The position numbers and the translations under genes are program-made. DNA of 42,425 nt, taken from positions 1-42,425 of the forward strand of contig CAJWKU010000013.1 in assembly GCA_913043005.1 (NCBI GenBank), read 5' to 3'. The number at the start of each line of letters is the position of its first letter. The first letter of the stretch is position 1. Of the stretch, positions 16,142 to 24,839 are shown in pieces. The notes under the pieces are model-generated. The model was given only the letters and a program-made list of their open reading frames with translations, was not told the origin of the DNA and searched no databases. The stretch is from an uncultured Cryomorphaceae bacterium (lineage in GTDB: Bacteria; Bacteroidota; Bacteroidia; Flavobacteriales; Schleiferiaceae).

Positions 16142-17422
16142 TTGATCAGATTGAAACAGAATAAACAAAAGAATTCCCGATTTATGTTACTGGGAATATT
16201 CATCTCGTTATTTATTTTTTTATGGTTAATAATTAAGTCATTCGGAGGGGGGCTGAACTTATCCTCAAAAATAGATGAGGCGAAGAATCCAAAAAGGCTT
16301 TTTGGGATTTCGTTAAGTGAATATTCAGCAACAAAATATACTGTTGGAAAAGGAGAGGCATTTGGATCTGTTTTAGATGATTTAGGGATTCCTTATCGAC
16401 GTGTAATGAGATTATTAGATATCTCTAAAGGTGAATTTAATCCTCGAATGTGGAGATTCGGTGATAGGTATTGGGTCTTTAGGAAGCAGGACACCTCTAA
16501 TGTCCCAGATTATTTCATATATGAAGCTACAGATACAGAATACGTTATTTTTCATATCCAAGATAGTCTCTATGCAAAAAAAGTAATTAGGCCTACAATA
16601 ATCTCAAAAAGGTCTGTCTCAGGAGTTATTGAGAGTTCTTTGTATGAGACTTTAGCTAGTCAAAATGTCTCACCTGCGATAGCGGTTAGATTAAGTGAGG
16701 TGTATGCTTGGACAATTGACTTTTTCCGTCTTCAAAAAGGAGATCGGTTTGAAGTGATCTTTGAAGAACGTTATGTTGATGATACATTATTTGTTGGCAC
16801 AGGAAAAATTCTTGGTGCCCGATTTATTCATTTTGGAAAAGAATTTTATTCTTTTTATTTCGAAGATAAAAAAAGTGGCATCCGAGATTTTTATAGTGAG
16901 AGCGGTGAAGGGTTAAAGCGTATGTTTTTAAAAGCTCCGCTTGAATTTGCAAGAATCACTTCTCGATATAGTAAGAACAGATTTCATCCCGTTCAAAAAA
17001 GGTGGAAGGCCCACTTGGGAACTGATTATGCTGCCCCAAGAGGAACACCAATACTCGCCACTGCAAGTGGAACAGTTATAAGTTCAACATATAACAGGTC
17101 AAATGGAAATTATGTCAAAATTAGACATAATGGAACATACACAACTCAATATTTGCATATGACAAGAAGAGCTAAAGGGATTCGTAAAGGTGTATATGTA
17201 GAACAGGGACAGGTGATCGGATATGTGGGTTCAACGGGACTTGCAACTGGGCCTCATGTGTGTTACCGATTTTGGAAAAACGGCAAACAGATAGATCCAT
17301 TAAAAGAACCTCTAAAGCGAACAGAACCATTACCAAAAAATCTCTGGAAGGATTTTAAAGTAAATATGACACCAATAAAACGGAAATTGGATTCCTTGGC
17401 ACAAGCTTCTTCTGGAATATGA
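16142..17422 (+). CDS. M23-family peptidase homologue (peptidoglycan DD-endopeptidase-like)
   Basis: This 426-residue protein has one N-terminal transmembrane helix (about 14-35), a middle region that includes a LysM/OapA-like part (TVGKGEAFGSVLDDLGI), and a LytM/M23 domain (about 285-395). Seen residues are His291 and Asp295 (AHLGTDYAAPRGTP), His339 (TQYLHM) and His372 (GPHVCYRFWKNGKQIDP). The usual HxH is HVC, so the third zinc ligand is Cys374. The TTG at 16142 gives a positively charged pre-helix segment; the alternative is ATG at 16184. An upstream in-frame ATG at 16103 is closed by a stop. The protein probably cleaves peptidoglycan cross-links or activates amidases. It converges with leuS with one base between the stops. 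Confidence 0.85.
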   Translation: MIRLKQNKQKNSRFMLLGIFISLFIFLWLIIKSFGGGLNLSSKIDEAKNPKRLFGISLSEYSATKYTVGKGEAFGSVLDDLGIPYRRVMRLLDISKGEFNPRMWRFGDRYWVFRKQDTSNVPDYFIYEATDTEYVIFHIQDSLYAKKVIRPTIISKRSVSGVIESSLYETLASQNVSPAIAVRLSEVYAWTIDFFRLQKGDRFEVIFEERYVDDTLFVGTGKILGARFIHFGKEFYSFYFEDKKSGIRDFYSESGEGLKRMFLKAPLEFARITSRYSKNRFHPVQKRWKAHLGTDYAAPRGTPILATASGTVISSTYNRSNGNYVKIRHNGTYTTQYLHMTRRAKGIRKGVYVEQGQVIGYVGSTGLATGPHVCYRFWKNGKQIDPLKEPLKRTEPLPKNLWKDFKVNMTPIKRKLDSLAQASSGI

Positions 17423-17423
17423 T

Positions 17424-17444
17424 TTAATCTAACACTAGATTAAT
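17424..17444. terminator. Weak hairpin at convergent gene ends
   Basis: TTAATCTA (17424-17431), loop ACAC, TAGATTAA (17436-17443) form an 8-bp stem at the meeting point of the M23 gene and leuS. No T-run follows on either strand, so termination by it is uncertain. Confidence 0.25.
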
Positions 17445-20177
17445 AATTCGACCGGGCACAATTATAATTTTTCTGATAGATTTACCCCGTATATAGTTGC
17501 TTGTTTTTTCATGATCAAGAATCTTTTTTTCCAAATCTTTTTTTTCTATTTCTGCGAGCACTTCAATAAAAAATCTTGTTTTTCCATTAAACTGCACAGG
17601 ATATTTAATTGAGTCTTGAATCAGATATTCTTTATTGCAAATGGGAAAAGATTCCCGCGTCACGCTTGTTTTACCGCCTAGTAAGTGCCATATCTCTTCA
17701 GCTAAATGAGGAGCAAATGGTGATAGTATAACGGAGTAAAGGCGAAGTGAATTAATATTAACACTCTCTTGAGCATTTAATTCGTTAACAGCAATCATCA
17801 TTGCAGATATGGAGGTGTTAAATGATAAAGAATCCATATCTCTTGTTACTTTATCAATCAATTTGTGTATCGTTTTCTTTTCATTTAATGTTTCGATATC
17901 TGATCGTTTTTTTCCCAAAAGTCTGTAGGATTTTCCCAAAAAGTTGACTATTCCACTTATTCCATTCGTGTCCCATGGTTTCGATTGTTTTAACGGACCG
18001 AGAAACATTTCGTAAAGCCTGAGTGCATCAGCTCCATATTGATCGCAAATAGAATCAGGACTGATCACATTATATTTAGACTTGGACATTTTTTCAACCT
18101 CGCGATCAACATGAATTATACCATTTTGAAGCTCAAAATTTGCGTTATTAAATTCGGGTAGCCAATTCTTAAATCCGTTTAAATCAAGTTCATTTTTCTC
18201 GTTTACTAAATTTATATCTACTGGAATTCGTTGAGTAGAACGACCATTTACACAGTCCGCTGAAATATATAAATGTGTATCATTCAATCGGTGAATAAAT
18301 GCAGATACCCCTTGAATCATTCCTTGATTAATCATTTTTTTGAATGGTTCTCGAAACGGTACAAACCCTCGATCAAATAGAAAATTACACCAAAATCTGG
18401 AATAAAGTAAGTGGCCGGTACTATGCTCAGAACCACCAACATATAAGTCTACTTGATTCCAATAATTCATTTTTTCTTTATCTGCGAATGTGTTCGGGTT
18501 TTGTGGATCCATGAATCGCAGAAAATACCAGGAACTAGCTGCCCATCCGGGCATAGTTGTTGTCTCAATCGGTAAACCTGCAGCTGAGTTCCAATTGTCA
18601 ACCCGAGCTAGTGGAGGATCGCCATCTTTAGTGGGTAAATAACTTTTAACCTCTGGAAGTTCTAATGGTAGTTCAGATTCATTCATTGATTCCGGAATTC
18701 CATTTCTAAATACTATTGGTATGGGCTCTCCCCAATATCTTTGTCTTCCAAAAACAGTATCTCTGAGTCGAAATTGTATATGCGGAGTTCCCCAGTTATT
18801 TTTTTTCATATGGTCTACTGCTGATGATATAGCCTCTTGGATATTGCAGCCATTTAGAAAATTACTGTTTATGATAGAACCATTTTTATCCTCAATGGGA
18901 CCTTGTTTTATATCTCCTCCTGCGACAACTTGAATTATAGATAAATTGAAATGTTTAGCAAAATTCCAATCTCTACTATCATGACCTGGGACTCCCATAA
19001 TAGCTCCTGTGCCGTAACCCATTAACACATAATCTGAAGTCCAAATAGGTAATTTCTTCCCTGAAATCGGGTGCTTGGCATATGTGCCTGTAAATACGCC
19101 TGAAGTCATCTTTATATTTGTTTGTCGTTCTCTTTCACTTCGTTTCATTGACTCTTGTTGGTATTGAGTCACCTCATTTTTCTCAGATTCAACCGTTATT
19201 TTCGACAGAATCGGATGTTCGGGGGCGATAACAAGAAAGCTTACTCCAAATATTGTATCGGGTCGTGTTGTAAAAACTTCAAGTGATTCGCCTTCGAATT
19301 CAGATATATCGAATTTCACATAAGCTCCCTCACTTTTTCCGATCCAATTCTTTTGGGTCTCTTTTATGGAATTTGACCAATCTAGATCATTTAGACCCTC
19401 AAGAAGTCGGTCTGCGTAAGCAGTAATTCGAAGGCTCCATTGTAGCATAGATTTTTGAATAACATTGTGCCCACCTCTTATCGAGAGGCCATTGCTTACT
19501 TCATCATTTGCCAAAACAGTCCCAAGATCTGGACACCAATTAACTATGCTTTCAGAGAGAAATGCTAGACGAAATTGCTGTAAAAAATCTTCTTTTTCGG
19601 CAGCATTCATATTTGCCCATTCTGAAGCGGAGCATTCTTCTTTTTTATGTCTCGCTGCAATAATATCCGAACTTCCTTTTTTCTCGAGCTGATTTATAAG
19701 GACTTCAATTGGTTCAGCTTTATTTGACCTTTTATTAAAGTAAGAATTGAAGAGTTGGAGAAATATCCACTGAGTCCATTTATAATATTCAGGTTCGCAT
19801 GTTCTAACTTCTCGGCTCCAATCAAAGCTAAAACCAATACGATCTAGTTGCTTTCGATACTGAGAAATATTCATTTTTGTGGTGGCCGCCGGATGTTGTC
19901 CAGTTTGGATCGCATATTGCTCCGCGGGTAGTCCGAATGCATCGTAGCCCATGGGATGTAGCACATTAAACCCTTTATGTCTTTTATATCTCGCAAAAAT
20001 ATCTGATGCGATATAGCCGAGGGGGTGCCCTACATGAAGCCCTGCACCTGACGGATAAGGAAACATATCAAGAACATAATACTTAGGTAATTCTGATGGA
20101 TAATTAGAGTTATAAGTATTATGATCTCGCCAATAAGCTTGCCATTTAGCCTCTATTTTAGTTGGGATATAATCCAT
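17424..20177 (-). CDS. leuS: Leucyl-tRNA synthetase
   Basis: This 917-residue class I synthetase charges tRNA-Leu with leucine. Seen are the HIGH motif as HVGH (residues 48-51, in YPSGAGLHVGHPLGY), the CP1 editing domain (VFTTRPDTIFGVSFLVIAPEH, and YGTGAIMGVPGHDSRDW), the leucine-specific insertion before the catalytic loop, and KMSKS in EVEKMSKSKYNVISPD. The C-terminal anticodon-binding region has SPFAPHLAEEIWHLLGG. The long charged insertion around 150-200 (HKKEECSASEWANMNAAEKE) is common in Bacteroidota LeuRS. The gene is transcribed alone on the minus strand between plus-strand genes. A TACTTTTG element lies 5 bases before the ATG, so its mRNA may be leaderless. Confidence 0.97.
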   Translation of the reverse strand: MDYIPTKIEAKWQAYWRDHNTYNSNYPSELPKYYVLDMFPYPSGAGLHVGHPLGYIASDIFARYKRHKGFNVLHPMGYDAFGLPAEQYAIQTGQHPAATTKMNISQYRKQLDRIGFSFDWSREVRTCEPEYYKWTQWIFLQLFNSYFNKRSNKAEPIEVLINQLEKKGSSDIIAARHKKEECSASEWANMNAAEKEDFLQQFRLAFLSESIVNWCPDLGTVLANDEVSNGLSIRGGHNVIQKSMLQWSLRITAYADRLLEGLNDLDWSNSIKETQKNWIGKSEGAYVKFDISEFEGESLEVFTTRPDTIFGVSFLVIAPEHPILSKITVESEKNEVTQYQQESMKRSERERQTNIKMTSGVFTGTYAKHPISGKKLPIWTSDYVLMGYGTGAIMGVPGHDSRDWNFAKHFNLSIIQVVAGGDIKQGPIEDKNGSIINSNFLNGCNIQEAISSAVDHMKKNNWGTPHIQFRLRDTVFGRQRYWGEPIPIVFRNGIPESMNESELPLELPEVKSYLPTKDGDPPLARVDNWNSAAGLPIETTTMPGWAASSWYFLRFMDPQNPNTFADKEKMNYWNQVDLYVGGSEHSTGHLLYSRFWCNFLFDRGFVPFREPFKKMINQGMIQGVSAFIHRLNDTHLYISADCVNGRSTQRIPVDINLVNEKNELDLNGFKNWLPEFNNANFELQNGIIHVDREVEKMSKSKYNVISPDSICDQYGADALRLYEMFLGPLKQSKPWDTNGISGIVNFLGKSYRLLGKKRSDIETLNEKKTIHKLIDKVTRDMDSLSFNTSISAMMIAVNELNAQESVNINSLRLYSVILSPFAPHLAEEIWHLLGGKTSVTRESFPICNKEYLIQDSIKYPVQFNGKTRFFIEVLAEIEKKDLEKKILDHEKTSNYIRGKSIRKIIIVPGRIINLVLD

Positions 20178-20182
20178 ATGAA

Positions 20183-20190
20183 CAAAAGTA
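20183..20190 (-). promoter_or_regulatory. -7 element of leuS
   Basis: On the minus strand TACTTTTG (20190 down to 20183) fits TAnnTTTG, and the leuS ATG begins 5 bases later at 20177. No TTG is found 21 bases upstream, so the -33 half is weak. Confidence 0.45.
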
Positions 20191-20234
20191 GTACGTTAGA
20201 TCTTCTTAGCATAGGTAATAACCTATTAAGTAGT

Positions 20235-20242
20235 TAAATTTG
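20235..20242 (+). promoter_or_regulatory. -7 element of the ftsX cluster
   Basis: TAAATTTG at 20235-20242 fits TAnnTTTG and ends 4 bases before the ftsX ATG at 20247. No clear -33 TTG is present. The position implies a leaderless transcript. Confidence 0.45.
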
Positions 20243-20246
20243 TGGA

Positions 20247-21131
20247 ATGAGTAGATCGAATCGTGAAGAGCAATTCAATAAGCGCAGGCTGCGTTATTCA
20301 TATTTATCAGTAATAGTAAGTGTCGGATTAGTTTTATTCGTACTGGGTGTAATGCTTACTTTATTGAATCAGGCTCGCAATCTCACAGATGAACTGAAGG
20401 AGAATTTTACATTCACACTTTTTCTCGAACCGGGTACTTCAGAATCTGCCAGAGATGTTTTTCTTGAAAAATGGACTATGGCTCCAGAAATAAGGGAAAT
20501 AGTTTTTATCAGTAAAGAGGATGCTGCAAGTCAATTTCAAGATGAATTGGGAGAAGACTTTGTCGATTTTTTAGGTATTAACCCATTAAGTGATGCTCTC
20601 GATCTTAAGCTTTATTCATCTTTTGTATCACCAAAAGTTTTAAGACAATTAGAAATTAGATTGAGAAAAGAATCGATCGTTGAGGACATGGTTTATGATA
20701 GGGATCTCATTTCAGCTATTCACAATAATATCGGCAAGATTACTATCGCGATGATAATTGCTTCTATCGTATTGCTTTTGATTTCAATAGCATTAATTAA
20801 TAGTTCGATAAGGTTAGCGATTTACTCTAGACGTTTTACTATCAAAACAATGCAATTAGTCGGGGCGACTAAAGCGTTTATTCATAAGCCTTTTCTTTTT
20901 CAGGGTATAAAACTAGGTTTTATTGGAGGCCTTTTTGCTGCTGCACTTCTTGCTTTATTATTCCAGTTAGTCGGACAATTTTACCCGGAATTAAAAACCT
21001 CATTAAATTGGATATTATGGGCTCAAGAGGCAATTATATTGGCTACGCTAGGCTTATTTATTACCGCAGGATCTACGGCAATATCTGTTAGAAGGTATCT
21101 CGCTCTAAAAACAAATCAACTTTACGAATAA
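20247..21131 (+). CDS. ftsX: Cell division protein FtsX
   Basis: This 294-residue permease-like protein has four predicted transmembrane helices (about 22-43, 170-190, 222-245 and 262-282) and a periplasmic domain (about 50-165) between the first two, as in FtsX. FtsX with the ATPase FtsE regulates peptidoglycan hydrolases at the division septum. The cytoplasmic loop has RRFTIKTMQLVGATKAFI, typical of the family. ftsE is not in this window, as is usual in Bacteroidota. The gene heads a run with DUF3098, uppP and truB, spaced by 6 and 3 bases and then overlapping. Confidence 0.92.
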   Translation: MSRSNREEQFNKRRLRYSYLSVIVSVGLVLFVLGVMLTLLNQARNLTDELKENFTFTLFLEPGTSESARDVFLEKWTMAPEIREIVFISKEDAASQFQDELGEDFVDFLGINPLSDALDLKLYSSFVSPKVLRQLEIRLRKESIVEDMVYDRDLISAIHNNIGKITIAMIIASIVLLLISIALINSSIRLAIYSRRFTIKTMQLVGATKAFIHKPFLFQGIKLGFIGGLFAAALLALLFQLVGQFYPELKTSLNWILWAQEAIILATLGLFITAGSTAISVRRYLALKTNQLYE

Positions 21132-21137
21132 ATTATC

Positions 21138-21365
21138 ATGAAAGAAAACAAATTCTTATTTAATCGCGATAACTATATACTATTTGGTATAGGCTTAGTA
21201 TTTATAATTTTGGGCTTTATTTTGATGTCTGGAGGGGGCTCAGAAGATTCTGAGGTCTTTAATGAGGAATTGTTCAATTCTAGAAGAATTGTTCTTGCCC
21301 CACTGCTCGTGGTAATTGGATTTGTCGTTGAGGTTTTTGCTATTCTGCGTCGCCCTAAGTCATAA
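21138..21365 (+). CDS. DUF3098-type small membrane protein
   Basis: This 75-residue protein has two transmembrane segments (about 13-30 and 50-68) separated by a polar loop with GGGSEDSEVFNEELFNSRR. The loop and the position between ftsX and uppP are the hallmark of the DUF3098 family in Bacteroidota. Its function is unknown; the location suggests a link to envelope growth or division. It starts 6 bases after ftsX and ends 3 bases before uppP. Confidence 0.85.
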   Translation: MKENKFLFNRDNYILFGIGLVFIILGFILMSGGGSEDSEVFNEELFNSRRIVLAPLLVVIGFVVEVFAILRRPKS

Positions 21366-21368
21366 ATA

Positions 21369-22169
21369 ATGAATTTTATAGAGGCTATTTTTTTAGGAAT
21401 AGTTCAGGGGTTAACAGAATTCTTACCTGTTAGCTCTAGCGGTCATTTAGAACTGTCAAAGGTTATATTAGGATCTGAGTTAGACGCATCTGCAAGTATG
21501 ATGTTTACCGTAACAGTTCATGCAGCGACCGCCTTAGCTACTATGGTAATTTTTCGGGAGGATATAAAAAATATAATTATAAATTTTTTTAAGGGTAATG
21601 ATGAAGATCGTAAGTTCTTATTTGCAATTATCATTTCAATGATTCCAGCCGCAATAGTGGGTATTTTTTTTAATGATGCAATTGAGTTGCTATTTTCAGG
21701 TAATCTTACTCTTGTGGGCTCCATGTTATTGATTACTGGTGTTTTATTACTTCTTACCGATAAAGTAGAAAATAGAGAATCAGAACTGACTTATTTTAAG
21801 GCTTTTATCGTTGGGCTATCTCAAGCAATTGCAATCTTACCTGGTATTTCAAGGTCTGGAGCCACAATCTCCACTTCTGTATTGCTAGGCATAGATAGAG
21901 AAAAAGCAGCTCGGTTTAGTTTCTTAATGGTAGTGCCTCTTATTTTAGGCAAAATGATATTAGATATTGATGACATACTAAGCATGCCGATATCATCTGA
22001 GAGTAACGAATTATCGGCTCTAATAATTGGTTTTTGTTCAGCTTTTTTTACTGGTTTGTGGGCATGTAAGCTAATGATCAAATTAGTCAAGCGTGCTAGA
22101 CTAAAAGGCTTTGCCACATATTGCATTTTCATTGGAGGCTTAACTATAGTATGGATGATAACAATATAA
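21369..22169 (+). CDS. uppP: Undecaprenyl-diphosphate phosphatase
   Basis: This 266-residue polytopic membrane protein of the BacA/UppP family recycles undecaprenyl diphosphate to the monophosphate carrier used for peptidoglycan and surface polysaccharide synthesis. Both signature motifs are present: GIVQGLTEFLPVSSSGHLEL near residues 11-30 (catalytic Glu and Ser) and AILPGISRSGATISTSVLLG near 157-176. About eight hydrophobic helices are visible. Its 3' end overlaps truB by 19 bases in another frame, so the two are co-transcribed. Confidence 0.96.
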   Translation: MNFIEAIFLGIVQGLTEFLPVSSSGHLELSKVILGSELDASASMMFTVTVHAATALATMVIFREDIKNIIINFFKGNDEDRKFLFAIIISMIPAAIVGIFFNDAIELLFSGNLTLVGSMLLITGVLLLLTDKVENRESELTYFKAFIVGLSQAIAILPGISRSGATISTSVLLGIDREKAARFSFLMVVPLILGKMILDIDDILSMPISSESNELSALIIGFCSAFFTGLWACKLMIKLVKRARLKGFATYCIFIGGLTIVWMITI

Positions 22170-22867
22170 TCCCTGTAGATACTGATTCTTTAGCCCAAGG
22201 CTGGGTTTTTTCAGTTGATAAGCCTTTGGGTTGGACTAGTTTTGATGTTGTAGCTAAGCTTAGAAACACTATTAAAGGTCGTTATGGCGTGAAAGTTAAA
22301 ATAGGTCATGCTGGAACATTAGATCCTCTTGCTACCGGTGTATTGGTTATTTGCGCAGGCAAGGCAACAAAAATGATAAATCAATGGGTTGGTGCTCAAA
22401 AAGAATACCGCGCAGTGTTCACTCTGGGCGGAACTACAAAGACATATGATTTGGAATCTGAGATAAGCTCAACAGGAAAGGTTGTCCCAATATTTTCAGA
22501 AAAAATAAAAGCTGATATCGAATCAAAATTTGTAGGATTGATATCTCAAACTCCCCCTGCTTTTAGTGCAATTAGGATCAATGGAGAAAGAGCTTACAAG
22601 CAAGCTAGAAAAGGTATTCATATTGACATGCCAGAAAGACAAATCACAGTATATGGCTTGAATTGGTTGAATACAAATGGAAAGTCTTGGGAAGTTAATA
22701 TTAGTTGCTCTAAAGGAACTTATATAAGGTCTTTAGCGAATGATATTGGACAGTTTTTAGGGTGCGGAGCTTATTTGAGTTCCCTAGTGAGGACAGCTGT
22801 GGGTGATCATACTATTTCTGATTCAAGACCTCTTGCTGAGTGGATAACATTGCTGAGACAGGATTAG
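22151..22867 (+). CDS. truB: tRNA pseudouridine-55 synthase TruB
   Basis: About 238 residues from the ATG at 22151 (MDDNNIIPVD). This is preferred to an ATG at 22121, which would add residues that overlap uppP further and match nothing. TruB makes pseudouridine-55 in the T-loop of tRNAs. Seen are VDKPLGWTSFDVV, the catalytic-Asp motif GHAGTLDPLATGVLVICAGKATK, YRAVFTLGGTTKTYD, QTPPAFSAIRINGERAYKQAR and CSKGTYIRSLANDIG. It follows uppP in the ftsX cluster. Confidence 0.95.
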   Translation: MDDNNIIPVDTDSLAQGWVFSVDKPLGWTSFDVVAKLRNTIKGRYGVKVKIGHAGTLDPLATGVLVICAGKATKMINQWVGAQKEYRAVFTLGGTTKTYDLESEISSTGKVVPIFSEKIKADIESKFVGLISQTPPAFSAIRINGERAYKQARKGIHIDMPERQITVYGLNWLNTNGKSWEVNISCSKGTYIRSLANDIGQFLGCGAYLSSLVRTAVGDHTISDSRPLAEWITLLRQD

Positions 22868-22919
22868 CAGTATAATATCTTAGGACAAAAAAAATATTTA
22901 CTTTTTTCTGTTAAAAGAC

Positions 22920-22951
22920 TTGACAACGCTATGTTCAAAAGGGTATATTTG
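22920..22951 (+). promoter_or_regulatory. Bacteroidota-type promoter for queA
   Basis: TTG at 22920-22922, 21 bases, then TATATTTG at 22944-22951, a full match to TTG/TAnnTTTG. The expected start of transcription falls about 5-7 bases later, at or next to the ATG at 22958. It therefore rules against an ATG at 22931, which lies inside the promoter. Confidence 0.65.
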
Positions 22952-22957
22952 CCGCCT

Positions 22958-24016
22958 ATGGCAAAAATGAAACTTTCACACTTCGCTTACAAATTACCTG
23001 AGAGTCAAATCGCTCAGTACCCTGCAGATTATCGTGATGACTCTAGAATGATGGTTGTCCATCGAGAAACGGGAAATATTGAGCATAAGCATTTTAGGGA
23101 CTTAGTAGACTATTTTAACCCTGGTGACCTGATGGTCATGAATAACACAAAAGTTTTTCCAGCTCGAATGTGGGGAAATAAAGAAAAAACAGGAGCCTTG
23201 ATTGAAGTATTCTTGCTTCGAGAATTGAATGCTGAAAGCAGACTTTGGGATGTTCTGGTTGATCCTGCAAGAAAAATTCGAATTGGGAATAAATTATATT
23301 TCGGAGATGATGACTCTCTTGTTGCTGAGGTGATTGATAATACAACCTCTAGAGGCAGAACATTGCGTTTTTTGTTTGACGGTTCTTATGAAGAGTTTCG
23401 TGAAAAGCTAAAGGAAATGGGAGAGACTCCATTGCCAAATTATATTAAAAGACCGCTTGAGCCTGAGGATTCAGAAAGATACCAAAGTATTTTTGCCAAA
23501 GTTCAAGGTGCAGTAGCTGCTCCTGTAGCTTCATTACACTATTCGAAGCATTTACTCAAAAGAATGGAGATAAAAGGGGTTGAAACTGCAGAAGTTACTA
23601 TGCATGTTGGGTTAGGAACTTTTAGATTAGTGGAAGTTGAGGACCTTTCTAAGCACAAAATGGAGTCTGAACAATTTTGGCTTTATCCTGAAACAGCTGA
23701 AGCGATAAATCGAACAAAAGCAAATAAAAATCGAGTTTGTGCTGTTGGAACCTCTGTGATTCGTTCAATGGAAAGTTCAATGATAACTGATAATAGAGTT
23801 AAACCTACAGAGGCTTGGACAAGTAAATTTTTGTTTCCTCCATACAAGTTTTCTATAGCAGACTCCTTGATAACTAATTTTCATGGCCCTCAAAGCACTA
23901 TGCTCATGTTAACAAGTGCGTTTTTAGGCCACGAAAAAACTATGGAGGTATATAAGACAGCCGTAAAAGAAAAGTATCGGTTTCTTTGTTACGGAGATGC
24001 CCTATTGATTATTTGA
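22958..24016 (+). CDS. queA: S-adenosylmethionine:tRNA ribosyltransferase-isomerase QueA
   Basis: About 352 residues from ATG 22958 ([20 protein letters not shown]). ATG 22967 (MKLSHF) is also possible, while an ATG at 22931 lies between the promoter elements. QueA transfers the ribosyl part of SAM to the queuosine precursor in tRNA to form epoxyqueuosine. Seen are [59 protein letters not shown] and [20 protein letters not shown], and the end [13 protein letters not shown]. It has its own promoter 90 bases after truB, so it is at least partly independent of the ftsX cluster. Confidence 0.95.
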   Translation: MAKMKLSHFAYKLPESQIAQYPADYRDDSRMMVVHRETGNIEHKHFRDLVDYFNPGDLMVMNNTKVFPARMWGNKEKTGALIEVFLLRELNAESRLWDVLVDPARKIRIGNKLYFGDDDSLVAEVIDNTTSRGRTLRFLFDGSYEEFREKLKEMGETPLPNYIKRPLEPEDSERYQSIFAKVQGAVAAPVASLHYSKHLLKRMEIKGVETAEVTMHVGLGTFRLVEVEDLSKHKMESEQFWLYPETAEAINRTKANKNRVCAVGTSVIRSMESSMITDNRVKPTEAWTSKFLFPPYKFSIADSLITNFHGPQSTMLMLTSAFLGHEKTMEVYKTAVKEKYRFLCYGDALLII

Positions 24017-24053
24017 GTAAATAAATTTGTAATGGGTAAAAATAAAATGGGGT

Positions 24054-24070
24054 TCTTTTCTTAGAAAAGA
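24054..24070. terminator. Weak AT-rich hairpin between convergent genes
   Basis: TCTTTTC (24054-24060), loop TTA, GAAAAGA (24064-24070). It sits where queA and the minus-strand gene converge and includes the latter's stop codon. It is short and AT-rich, and there is no long T-run after it. Confidence 0.2.
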
Positions 24071-24795
24071 TAACCTATTTTAAATCCTAGTAGCACCCCT
24101 AGAGTGGGATATCTTAGCTGATTTATTTGTATTTCGGCAATTAAGTCTCCTGTATTTGGATCGATAGTTTGAAATAATGAAACCTGATCCCAGGTGATAT
24201 GACGTTGCGATACACCAGCATAGAGATCAATTAAAATTCTTTCTGAGGAGCGAATATGATATCCTGCAATAAGCCCTATGTCTATGAATAGCTTGGTGGC
24301 TTTTTGAGAGAAATTATTCTGAGTCAAAATCTTTGAGTAGGGTCGATTTTTATAATCTATTCCGATATATATTCCATTGTTGTATGAGTTGCCTTCTGGG
24401 AAAATTTTTATCGTCGCATTCTGACTAAGGCTTACAGTGTTTCTTAGGTAACCGTTGGGATTCGAGTAAAAATCTTCTGCGCTGAATACAAGCTGATCCA
24501 TATAATTGTTCGTTGTCACACCAAGACCCGCTTCTAATGTAATAAATGGGTTTATTCTGATTTCATATCCCACTGGGAATTCACCAATGAAAAATGGTAA
24601 GAAATTATACTTGATACAGTTAGTGTATTTTTCTTTGGCATTAGATTTGTTCTTTAAACTTGTATAGTTATTTGAACTGCTGTAGTATTTCCCTGTTTCT
24701 ACATTTCGCTTTTTAACAATAACTTCTTGTGCCATTACCTGTGGAACAATGAGAAAACAGTAAAAGAAAAGAAAATAGTGAAATTGTCGTATCAT
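24061..24795 (-). CDS. Secreted or outer-membrane barrel-like protein of unknown function
   Basis: This 244-residue protein has a signal peptide (about 1-22, ending VMAQ). After a polar stretch (30-60) come alternating segments such as FLPFFIGEFPVGYEIRINPF, ITLEAGLGVTTNN, GIYIGIDYKNRPYS, KLFIDIGLIAGYHI and LGVLLGFKIGYLF, ending in an aromatic residue, as expected of a small outer-membrane beta-barrel of the DUF3575 kind. It is divergent from the next unknown secreted protein (44 bases apart). An imperfect -7 element (TA, three bases, TTTG) lies 22-30 bases upstream. Function not recognised. Confidence 0.65.
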   Translation of the reverse strand: MIRQFHYFLFFYCFLIVPQVMAQEVIVKKRNVETGKYYSSSNNYTSLKNKSNAKEKYTNCIKYNFLPFFIGEFPVGYEIRINPFITLEAGLGVTTNNYMDQLVFSAEDFYSNPNGYLRNTVSLSQNATIKIFPEGNSYNNGIYIGIDYKNRPYSKILTQNNFSQKATKLFIDIGLIAGYHIRSSERILIDLYAGVSQRHITWDQVSLFQTIDPNTGDLIAEIQINQLRYPTLGVLLGFKIGYLF

Positions 24796-24839
24796 GTTTT
24801 ATCGAATCGCTTTCTGCAAAGATTACCAAAACCCTGCCA

